Source of the DNA: Alphaproteobacteria bacterium
Lineage (GTDB): Bacteria; Pseudomonadota; Alphaproteobacteria; Geminicoccales; Geminicoccaceae
DNA: 64,000 nucleotides
NCBI GenBank assembly: GCA_026982705.1
Contig: JALSGP010000007.1
Location: forward strand, 1 to 64,000
Direction: 5' to 3'
The notes under the pieces were generated by a model, which did not search any database, was not told where the DNA came from, and worked only from the letters and a program-made list of their open reading frames with translations. This document shows, piece after piece, positions 8,742 through 16,282 of the stretch. The first letter of the stretch is position 1. Every line of letters starts with the position of its first letter. The translations under genes and the position numbers were made by a program.

Positions 8742-10418
8742 TCACATCGCATGTCCCGGAAACACCACGAGCCCGGCCGAGGCCGGCCGCCCCACCGCGC
8801 GGCCACCCTCGAGCCGGATCTCCAGATCGACGGGTTCCCCTTCCGAAATCTCGTGGGTCGCCGTCACCAGCGTGCCGGGAAAGGCCGCGAGCACCCGCCG
8901 CACCGCCTCGCGGGCGGCGTCGTCGAGACCGGCCTCGGGCTCGTCCACCAGGAGCACCCGCGGTTCCGCCAGCAGCGCCCGGGCGAGGCCGAGGCGCAGC
9001 CGCTCGCCGGCCGAGAAGTTGCGGCCGCCCTGGGCCACGGGTGCATCGAGGCCGCCCGCGTGGCGGATGCGCGCTCCGAGCCCCAGCTCCTCCAGGAGCG
9101 CCAGCACGCGCGTCTCGTCGACGGGGTCGTCACGGCCGTAGAGCAGGTTCTCGCGCAGGGTCCCGGCGAGCAGGGGGAAGGCCTCACCGGCGGCCGCCAC
9201 GGCCCGGCGCCGGGCGCGCGGCCGCAGGGCGTGGACCCGCACGCCGTCGATCTCCACCCGGCCGCGGTCGGGGCGCAGGACGCCGGCCATCACCAGCAGC
9301 AGCGTGGTCTTGCCAGCGCCGCTGGGACCGGTGAGGCGCACGCGGCTGCCGGGCTCGGCGACGAAGTCGATGCCGGCGAGACGGTCGCCCAGGGCGAGGT
9401 CCCGGACCACCAGCCGTCCCCGGCCCGGCGGCAGTTCCGCGCGCCCGCGCCGGCGCACCGCCGGCGCCGTGAGCAGCGCCGCCACCTTCTCGAAGGCGAC
9501 CCGTGCCTCGGCCTGGCGACCGCGAAGCCGGGTCAGCTCCCGGACCCGCGGCGCCAGCAGCCCCACCAGCAGCATCCCCGCCACCACCGTCCCGGGGGTG
9601 CTCCATCCCTCGCGCACGGCCAGGCCCCCGACCAGCACCACCACCGCGGGGCTGGCCAGCGCGCCCGCCTCCCCCACCGCGGCGAGCCCGGCGAGGCTGC
9701 GGGCGCGCGCGATGGCGGCGGCGGCCAGCGCCCGGCTGGCGCGGGCGAGGCGGCGGGCCTCCCCCCGCTCGTGGGCGAAGGCCTCGACGGTCACGAGTCC
9801 CTGCAGACGGTCGTGGAAGAGGGCGGCGAAGCGCCCGCGCCGGCGCCGCAGGCGACGGCTGGCCTCGGCCACGTCGCGTCCCTCCAGATGGCTCGCCAGT
9901 GCCACCACGCCGACCGCCAGCGCCGCCACCGCCGCCAGCAGCGGATCCAGCACCGCCAGCACCAGCAGGGTGCCGCCGATGGCCACGGCGTTGACCACCG
10001 CCCGCGCCACCCCGCGCCGCAGCCAGTTGCCGATGGCCGAGAGATCGGAGCTGGTGCGCACCAGCACGGTGCCGACGCGACCGCCGGTCACCCGCAGCGG
10101 ATCGAGCCGGAAGAGACGGCCGATCACCCGTTCCCGCAACAGATGGACGTAGCCCTGGGCGAAGCGTTCGGCCTCGATGCGCTCGAAGCGTCGCAGCCAG
10201 GCGGCGAGGCCGGCGGCGACGGCGAGGCCCGCCCCGAGCGGCATCAGGCCCGCGGTGCCGTCCGCGGCCACCGCCCGGTCGAAGCCGTCCCGCACCAGGC
10301 GGACGGCGACCACCCCGAGGACGGCCTGGACCACGCCGGCCGTCACCAGCCGCGCCAGCCGGCGACGACCGTCGCCGGCCGCAAGGGGGGGCAGGGGTTC
10401 AGGCAGCGACCAGGGCAT
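8742..10418 (-). CDS. ABC exporter half-transporter (membrane domain fused to ATPase)
   Basis: It encodes 558 residues. The N-terminal half (about 20-310) is an ABC transporter type-1 membrane domain with around six helices. The C-terminal half is the ATPase, with Walker A GPSGAGKTT, a divergent signature FSAGERLRLG instead of LSGGQ, Walker B VLLVDEP and H-loop ATHE. One fused half-transporter would work as a homodimer; this layout is typical of lipid, peptide or drug exporters. It starts inside the last 20 bp of the P-loop NTPase gene and ends at GTGA with the hydrolase, so the three are co-translated. The cargo cannot be read from the sequence. Confidence 0.9.
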   Translation of the reverse strand: MPWSLPEPLPPLAAGDGRRRLARLVTAGVVQAVLGVVAVRLVRDGFDRAVAADGTAGLMPLGAGLAVAAGLAAWLRRFERIEAERFAQGYVHLLRERVIGRLFRLDPLRVTGGRVGTVLVRTSSDLSAIGNWLRRGVARAVVNAVAIGGTLLVLAVLDPLLAAVAALAVGVVALASHLEGRDVAEASRRLRRRRGRFAALFHDRLQGLVTVEAFAHERGEARRLARASRALAAAAIARARSLAGLAAVGEAGALASPAVVVLVGGLAVREGWSTPGTVVAGMLLVGLLAPRVRELTRLRGRQAEARVAFEKVAALLTAPAVRRRGRAELPPGRGRLVVRDLALGDRLAGIDFVAEPGSRVRLTGPSGAGKTTLLLVMAGVLRPDRGRVEIDGVRVHALRPRARRRAVAAAGEAFPLLAGTLRENLLYGRDDPVDETRVLALLEELGLGARIRHAGGLDAPVAQGGRNFSAGERLRLGLARALLAEPRVLLVDEPEAGLDDAAREAVRRVLAAFPGTLVTATHEISEGEPVDLEIRLEGGRAVGRPASAGLVVFPGHAM

Positions 10419-11532
10419 CGTCGGGAAGCCAGGCGGTTTCCTCGAGCCGGGCGGGTGGCACCACCGGCAGGTCGAGATGGTGGCGGCACTCCTCCACGGC
10501 GAGGGGCGAGAGGGTGAGGGCCCCGGAGACGGCGAGGAGGGGCAGTCCGCGCTCCCGCGCCCAGGCCCGGCCGGCGAGCGCGCCGGCGGCGTCGGCGGCG
10601 GCCAGCAGGAGCCCCCGCACTAGGCCCGCTCGGCACAGCTCCTCCACCAGCCGGGCGCTGTCCTCGAACAGGAAACCGTCGGCCACTTCCACCACCAGGC
10701 GCTCGACGCCGCGGCGGATGGCCTCGGCCACCAGCACCCGTACCGTCTCCCACTGGCGGGGCCAGGGGACGTCGGCGGTGGAGGGCAGGCCGTGATCGCT
10801 CGGATCCAGCACCACCTCGGCACCGGCGTCCAGATAGGCGAAACGGTCGCCGGCGCTGGCCGTCCCGCTGGCCTTGATGGCCCCCACCGCGAGACCGAGG
10901 CGGCGCCAGCCCCGCACCAGTGCCGCCGCGGTGGTGGTCTTGCCGGCGTTCATGGCGGTGCCGGCGACCGCCACCGCCAGCGGTCGCGGTCCGTCCGGCA
11001 GCCGGGAATCCGCACCGGCGAGGGGCGCCGTGTCGCGGGTGTTCCACACCCGCCCCGTCTCGTCGGCGAGAAGGCCCAGGGGCGCGATGCGGGTGGGCGC
11101 CCGGACGCCGGCGTGGCGGGCGATGCAGCGGCCGGCGAGGCCGCCCGCCGCCAGCAGATGGCAGGCGCCGAGACGGGACGGGACCTCGCCGCGGAACTGA
11201 TCGGGCGCGTAGCGGGCGCCGTAGACCAGGATCACCTCGTCGCCCGGCTGGAGATCGGCCCGTCGGCCCGTCTCCGTTTCGAGACGGCGATGGCGGCCGA
11301 TCTCCAGCACCCGCGCCAGCACGTAGTCGCCGATGCGCGGCCGCGCGCCCGGTCCGCGCACCAGGCACGCCACCCGGCCGGCATCGAGATGGCGCGCCAT
11401 GAAGGCGCGGCGGGCGGCCCGGAGCTGGACCGACCGCAGACGATAGCGCTGACGTTCACTGTCGGCGTCGGCCAGAACGGCCGGTCGCACCTCCGCGAGG
11501 TCGTCCTCTGCGCGCGCGTCGAAATCCCGCAT
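10399..11532 (-). CDS. P-loop NTPase, DUF1611/MobB-like
   Basis: It encodes 377 residues. Residues about 190-210 (VAGTAMNAGKTTTAAALV) form a Walker A loop of the type in MobB, dethiobiotin-synthetase-like and DUF1611 proteins. LVVEVADGFLFED may supply the second acidic motif. Residues 40-160 form a separate beta-rich domain (VLARVLEIGRHRRLE, GDEVILVYGARYAPDQF) that I do not recognise. It is the first gene of the minus-strand run and overlaps the ABC exporter gene by 20 bp. A role in activating or loading a substrate for the exporter is conceivable, but this rests only on gene order. Confidence 0.7.
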   Translation of the reverse strand: MRDFDARAEDDLAEVRPAVLADADSERQRYRLRSVQLRAARRAFMARHLDAGRVACLVRGPGARPRIGDYVLARVLEIGRHRRLETETGRRADLQPGDEVILVYGARYAPDQFRGEVPSRLGACHLLAAGGLAGRCIARHAGVRAPTRIAPLGLLADETGRVWNTRDTAPLAGADSRLPDGPRPLAVAVAGTAMNAGKTTTAAALVRGWRRLGLAVGAIKASGTASAGDRFAYLDAGAEVVLDPSDHGLPSTADVPWPRQWETVRVLVAEAIRRGVERLVVEVADGFLFEDSARLVEELCRAGLVRGLLLAAADAAGALAGRAWARERGLPLLAVSGALTLSPLAVEECRHHLDLPVVPPARLEETAWLPDDALVAA

Positions 11533-11666
11533 CCCTCGTCCACGCTCCGTGTCCCGCTCCCTTCCATAGGGTGCGAAGCTTGCAGGAGGCTTGCGTCACC
11601 GGCGAGCGGATGCGCTCCAGAGAGCACGAATGTGTGAAGAAAGGGTGAAGACGGCCGCCGGAACGG

Positions 11667-11693
11667 GCCGGATCGGGAACACCGGGATCCGGC
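11667..11693 (-). terminator. Stem-loop after the oxidoreductase gene
   Basis: GCCGGATC (11667-11674) and GATCCGGC (11686-11693) form a perfect 8-bp inverted repeat with an 11-nt loop. It lies directly downstream of the stop of the indolepyruvate oxidoreductase gene as read on the minus strand. No T-tract follows, so if it is a terminator it is not a classical intrinsic one. Confidence 0.35.
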
Positions 11694-11698
11694 GGACG

Positions 11699-14600
11699 TC
11701 ACTCGGCGGCGGCCGCGAGCGGCTCGGCCCGTCCCTCGAAGCGGGCGAGAAGGGCCGCACTGCGGGCGCGCCAGTCGGCGATGGCGCGTTCCTTGACGTG
11801 GCCGAAGCCCCGCACCCGCCCGGCCAGCGAGGCGATCTCCACCGCGAGGGCGTGATTGGCGGGCGAGAGACCGGCGAGGAGTCGTTCCACCTGGGCCCGG
11901 TACTCCTCTATGAGCGCCCGTTCGGTGCGCCGCTCGCGGGTCCAGCCGAAGGGATCGAGGGGCGTGCCGCGCAACCGGCGCAGGCGTGCCACCAGCCGGA
12001 AGACGTGGCGCATCCAGGGCCCGTAGCGGGCCTTGCGGAGATGGCCGGTGCGGGGATCGCGGCGCGCCAGCAGCGGCGGCGCCAGATGATACTCGATGCG
12101 CGTGATGCCCTCGAACTCGCGCGCAAGCGCCGCCTCGAAGCGGCCATCGGTGAACAGTCGGGCCACCTCGTACTCGTCCTTGTAACTCATGAGCCGCCCG
12201 AGGGCGTCCGCCACCGCCCGGGCGAGATCGTCCCGTCCCGGTACCCGGCTGCGCTCCACCTCCCCCACCCGGGCGACGAAGGCACGATAGCGCTCGGCCC
12301 AGGCCCGGTCCTGCCAGGCCTCGAGGCGGGCCGTCCAGCGGGCGATCCGCGCATCCAGCGTCTCCGCCTCCGCCGGTACCCCGCCCTCGATGCCGGCGAG
12401 GCGCCGGACCTCCCCGGGATCGAGGGCGGCGAGACGGCCGAAGCGGAAGGCCCGGCGGTTCATCTCCACCGCCACGCCGTTGAGCTCGATGGCCCGCTCG
12501 ACGGCGGCCGGGGAGAGGGGCAGAAGCCCCTTCTGGCAGGCGTAACCCACCAGCAGCAGATTGGCGCCGATGGCATCGCCCAGGAGCCGTCGCGCGAGAC
12601 CGGTGGCGTCGAGGAAATCCACCGCCTCCGCCCCCACCGCCTCCTCCAGGGTCCGGCGGAGCCGCGCACCGGGCAGGCGGAAGTCGGGATCGCGGGTGAA
12701 GGTGCCGGTGGGGATCTCGGCGGCGTCCACCACCGCCCGGGTGCGGCCGCGGGCGAGGGTGGGCAGGGCCACCGGCCCCGCGCTCACCACCAGATCGCAG
12801 CCCAGCAGCAGATCGGCCGAACCCGGCGCCACCCGCGGCGCGCCGATGGTGGCCATGTCGGGGCCGATCTTGAGGAAGGAGACCACCGCGCCGCCCTTCT
12901 GGGCGAGGCCGATCATGTCGAGACCCGCCGCGCCCTTGCCCTCGAGATGGGCGGCCATGGCCAGGATCGCCGCCACCGTCACCACGCCGGTGCCGCCGAT
13001 GCCGGCGACCACCACGCCCCACGGTCGCACCAGCGGCGGCGGCACCGGCTCCGGCAGCCGCTCCAGCCGCTCGCTCGCCGCCATGGGCGCGCGCCTGGGA
13101 CGGCCGCCCACCACCGTCACGAAACTGGGGCAGAAGCCGTCGAGACAGCGGTAGTCCTTGTTGCAGGCCGACTGGTCGATCCGCCGCTTGGTGCCGAAGG
13201 GGGTCTCGGACGGCAGGATGGCAACGCAGTTGGAGACCAGCCCGCAGTCGCCGCAGCCCTCGCACACCTCCTCGTTGACGAACACCCGCACCGGCGGGTC
13301 CGGATATTCGCCGCGCTTGCGGCGTCGACGTTTCTCGGCGGCGCAGGTCTGGTCGTAGACGATGGCGGTGACCCCGGGGGTGCGGCGGAATCGCTCCTGC
13401 ACCGCGTCCAGCTCCTCGCGCGGATGGACGCGCACCCCCCGCGGCCATTCGGTGCCGATGGGATATTTGTGCGGGTCGTCGGTGACCACCGCCACCTCCC
13501 GCACTCCCTCCGCCACCAGCAGGCGGACCAGCTGGGGGACCGTGAGATTGCCCACCTCCATCTTCTGGCCGCCGGTCATGGCGACGGCGTCGTTGTAGAG
13601 GATCTTGAAGGTGACGTTGCAGCCGGCGGCCACCGCCGCCCGCACCGCCAGCGAGCCCGAATGGTAGAAGGTGCCGTCGCCCACGTTCTGGAACACGTGC
13701 TCGCGGTGGACGAAGGGGGCCTGGCCGATCCAGGAGGCGCCCTCCCCGCCCATCTGGGTGAAGGTGGCGGTGTCGCGATCCATCCACTGGGCCATGAAAT
13801 GGCAGCCGATACCGGCCAGGGCCCGCGATCCCTCGGGCACGCGGGTGGAGGTGTTGTGGGGACAGCCGGGGCAGAACCAGGGCAGGCGCACCACCGGCGG
13901 TGTCCGGCGGGCGGCCGCCCCGGCGCGGGCGGCGAGGGCCTCGGCCCGGCGGACCAGCGCCTCGTCGCCGGCGAGCTCGCCGAGCCGTCGCCCCAGCTCG
14001 GCGGCGATGCGATCGATGGCCAGGGCCCCGTAGGAGGGGAACAGTTCGGCGCCGAAACGGTCCCGCTTGCCCTCGATCAGTGGACGGAGGGGGGCGTCGT
14101 AGAGGAGGGTGCGCATCTGGTCCTCGATCAGCGGGCGCTTCTCCTCCACCACCAGCACCCGCCCGACGCCGGCCACCGCCCGCTCCAGCCCCCGCGGCTC
14201 CAGCGGGAAGACGAGCCCCACCTTGTAGAGCCTGAGCCCCAGCCGCGCCGCCCTCGCGAAGTCGAGCTCCAGGAGATCGAGGGCGGCGATCACGTCGAGA
14301 TAGGACTTGCCGGTGGTGACCAGCAGCAGCCGCGGCTCCTCGGGTTCGATCACGATGCGGTCGAGGGCGTTGGCGCGGGCGAAGGCGCGCACCGCCTCCA
14401 GTTTGTGACGGTGGAGCCGGCGTTCTTGGGCGAGGGCCATGGAGGGCCCGATGCCGTGGTCGGGCCAGCGGATGTGGAGCCCGTCCTCCGGCGGCGTCCA
14501 GTCCTCCGGCTCGCGGATGGCGGGGTGCGCCGGATCCACCGCCACCACCGCGGTGCTCTCGACGGTGTCGTGGACGCACTTGAGGGCCACCCAGGCGCCG

Positions 14601-15181
14601 GAGAAGCGCGACATGGCGATGCCCAGGAGGCCGAATTCCAGGATCTCCTGCACCCCCGCCGGGTTCAGCACCGGCACCATGGCATCCACCATGGCGTATT
14701 CCGACTGGTGGGCGGTGGTGCTGCTCTCGCAGAGATGGTCGTCGCCCAGCAACAGCAGCACGCCGCCTCTGGGGTGGGTGCCGAAGAGATTGCCGTGGCG
14801 GATGGCGTCGCCGGAGCGGTCCACGCCCGGCCCCTTGCCGTACCAGATGGCGAAGACGCCGTCGTACTTCTGCTCGCCGAAGAGGGCCACCTGCTGGGTG
14901 CCCTGGCAGGCGGTGGCGGCCAGTTCCTCGTTCACCGCCGGCTGGTGGACCACCCGGTGTTCCTCCAGGAGCGCCCGTGCCCGCTGGAGCTGGAGATCGT
15001 AGGTGCCGAGGGGCGAGCCGCGATAGCCGGTGACGTAGCCGGCGGTGTGCCAGCCGCGGGCGCGGTCCCGCCGGATCTGGTCCAGGGGCAGACGCACCAG
15101 CGCCTGGATGCCGGTCATCAGCGCCGCCCCCCGCTCGAGGCGGTATTTGTCGTCGAGGCTCACCGCGCGCAGCTCGCTCAT
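11699..15181 (-). CDS. Indolepyruvate:ferredoxin oxidoreductase, fused alpha/beta type
   Basis: It encodes 1160 residues, the usual size of the proteobacterial fused enzyme. It should oxidatively decarboxylate aryl-pyruvates (or related 2-keto acids) with CoA and ferredoxin, in the cytoplasm. The N-terminal pyrimidine-binding domain includes GYRGSPLGTYDL; the TPP domain includes FCPGCPHNTST and GDGTFYHSGS. Cys clusters CEGCGDCGLVSNC and CNKDYRCLDGFC suit Fe-S centres. The C-terminal half starts GIGGTGVVTVAAILA, the gamma/beta domain. ATG 15181 has AGGAGGGGAG directly ahead. It appears to be transcribed alone, with 166 bp before the next minus-strand gene. Confidence 0.92.
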   Translation of the reverse strand: MSELRAVSLDDKYRLERGAALMTGIQALVRLPLDQIRRDRARGWHTAGYVTGYRGSPLGTYDLQLQRARALLEEHRVVHQPAVNEELAATACQGTQQVALFGEQKYDGVFAIWYGKGPGVDRSGDAIRHGNLFGTHPRGGVLLLLGDDHLCESSTTAHQSEYAMVDAMVPVLNPAGVQEILEFGLLGIAMSRFSGAWVALKCVHDTVESTAVVAVDPAHPAIREPEDWTPPEDGLHIRWPDHGIGPSMALAQERRLHRHKLEAVRAFARANALDRIVIEPEEPRLLLVTTGKSYLDVIAALDLLELDFARAARLGLRLYKVGLVFPLEPRGLERAVAGVGRVLVVEEKRPLIEDQMRTLLYDAPLRPLIEGKRDRFGAELFPSYGALAIDRIAAELGRRLGELAGDEALVRRAEALAARAGAAARRTPPVVRLPWFCPGCPHNTSTRVPEGSRALAGIGCHFMAQWMDRDTATFTQMGGEGASWIGQAPFVHREHVFQNVGDGTFYHSGSLAVRAAVAAGCNVTFKILYNDAVAMTGGQKMEVGNLTVPQLVRLLVAEGVREVAVVTDDPHKYPIGTEWPRGVRVHPREELDAVQERFRRTPGVTAIVYDQTCAAEKRRRRKRGEYPDPPVRVFVNEEVCEGCGDCGLVSNCVAILPSETPFGTKRRIDQSACNKDYRCLDGFCPSFVTVVGGRPRRAPMAASERLERLPEPVPPPLVRPWGVVVAGIGGTGVVTVAAILAMAAHLEGKGAAGLDMIGLAQKGGAVVSFLKIGPDMATIGAPRVAPGSADLLLGCDLVVSAGPVALPTLARGRTRAVVDAAEIPTGTFTRDPDFRLPGARLRRTLEEAVGAEAVDFLDATGLARRLLGDAIGANLLLVGYACQKGLLPLSPAAVERAIELNGVAVEMNRRAFRFGRLAALDPGEVRRLAGIEGGVPAEAETLDARIARWTARLEAWQDRAWAERYRAFVARVGEVERSRVPGRDDLARAVADALGRLMSYKDEYEVARLFTDGRFEAALAREFEGITRIEYHLAPPLLARRDPRTGHLRKARYGPWMRHVFRLVARLRRLRGTPLDPFGWTRERRTERALIEEYRAQVERLLAGLSPANHALAVEIASLAGRVRGFGHVKERAIADWRARSAALLARFEGRAEPLAAAAE

Positions 15182-15292
15182 CTCCCCTCCTCCCCGACGC
15201 GCGCCGCCGGCGTCCCCACCAGAGGTCCCGGCACCCGGCCGGATTATAGGGCGGCGGGCGGGCGCCGGTAGGGCGGCGGCGCGCGGCGGCCC

Positions 15293-15321
15293 TTGACGCC
15301 GCCGGGAGCGCTCCCTATTGC
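15293..15321 (+). promoter_or_regulatory. Promoter of tRNA-Gln
   Basis: TTGACG (15293-15298) and TATTGC (15316-15321) are separated by 17 bp, which puts the transcript start a few bases before the tRNA. The 17-bp spacer contains a perfect 12-bp palindrome GGGAGCGCTCCC (15304-15315). The GC-rich stretch between the -10 box and the tRNA resembles the discriminator of stringently controlled stable-RNA promoters. Confidence 0.65.
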
Positions 15322-15337
15322 TCCGGGCAGGCCGGGA

Positions 15338-15411
15338 TGGGGGATAGTTTAACGGTAGAACGCTCGGCTCTGGACCGAGTAGTCCTGGTTCGAATCCAGG
15401 TCCCCCAGCCA
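15338..15411 (+). tRNA. tRNA-Gln (anticodon CTG)
   Basis: The 74-nt cloverleaf is complete. The acceptor stem TGGGGGA pairs with TCCCCCA. The anticodon arm is CTCGG-CTCTGGA-CCGAG with CTG at the anticodon position. The T arm contains GGTTCGAATCC, the discriminator base is G, and the CCA end is encoded. It is the only RNA gene I find in the window. Confidence 0.97.
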
Positions 15412-15508
15412 AATCTCCCGCACCCGTGGTTCGCGTGCGTCCCGTGCTGGACGTGGCGTCCGCTCACGCTATGGTGAGAGCGGCGCACGGGAGGGATCGA
15501 GCCGGCCG

Positions 15509-16282
15509 GTGAGCGCCGCACCCGAAAGACCCGAGAAGACGGACCGGGCCGAGCCGCTGCTGTGGTCGCAGGCGCCGCGCCGCTGGTGGCGGCGGTTGCT
15601 GGCGCGTCTGCGCAACTATCTCCTCGCCGGCATCGTGGTGACGGCGCCGGTGGGCATCACCTTCTACATCGTCTGGCAGATCGTCGACTTCTTCGACGAG
15701 TGGGCCGCCGCCTTCATCCCGGCCCGCTACAATCCCAACACCTACCTCCCCTTCAGCCTGCCCGGCATCGGCTTCCTGCTGATGCTGGGGGTGCTGGTGG
15801 CGGTGGGCTGGTTCACCGCCAGCTACGTGGGCCACAGCCTCATGCGCCTCGGCGAGCAGGTGCTGCGGCGCATGCCGGTGGTGCGGAGCATCTACGGCAC
15901 CCTCAAGCAGATCTTCGAGACGGTGCTCTCCAGCTCCTCCCGCTCCTTCCGCGAGGTGGTGCTGATCGAATATCCCCGCCGCGGCATCTGGTGCATCGCC
16001 TTCGTCACCGGTCCCACCCGCGGCGAGATCGCCGGGATCCGGCCCGAGCTCGAACTGGTCAACGTGTTCCTGCCCACCACGCCCAATCCCACCTCGGGCT
16101 TCCTGCTGTTCGTGCCGAGGCGCGACGTGATTCCCCTCTCCATGTCCATCGAGGACGGCATGAAGCTGGTGATCTCCGGCGGCATCGTGGTGCCGGAGAC
16201 CATGACGGAGCCGGATTCAGCCGGCGCGCAGGAGGTCCCGCGCCCCGTCGTGGTCGAACAGTTCCAGAAGCAGCCGTCGTGA
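15509..16282 (+). CDS. DUF502 family membrane protein
   Basis: It encodes 257 residues. Two membrane helices, about 36-58 (LLAGIVVTAPVGITFYIVW) and 84-108 (GIGFLLMLGVLVAVGWFTA), are followed by a conserved cytoplasmic or periplasmic domain with PVVRSIYGTLKQ, the signature of the DUF502 family. The family's biochemical role is not established. The start is a GTG with GGGAGGG about 14 nt upstream, so a slightly different start is possible. Its last 66 bp overlap the 3' end of recG on the opposite strand. Confidence 0.88.
   Translation: MSAAPERPEKTDRAEPLLWSQAPRRWWRRLLARLRNYLLAGIVVTAPVGITFYIVWQIVDFFDEWAAAFIPARYNPNTYLPFSLPGIGFLLMLGVLVAVGWFTASYVGHSLMRLGEQVLRRMPVVRSIYGTLKQIFETVLSSSSRSFREVVLIEYPRRGIWCIAFVTGPTRGEIAGIRPELELVNVFLPTTPNPTSGFLLFVPRRDVIPLSMSIEDGMKLVISGGIVVPETMTEPDSAGAQEVPRPVVVEQFQKQPS

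Noticed and set aside
8742-10418. ABC protein as the missing ATPase of the YnjB/YnjC-like importer
   Set aside because: It has its own fused membrane domain of exporter type and belongs to a different operon 44 kb away.
11591-15271. 1226-codon open frame opposite the indolepyruvate oxidoreductase
   Set aside because: Its translation is His/Gly/Arg-rich without domains, while the other strand encodes a recognisable enzyme; long antisense frames are expected at this GC content.
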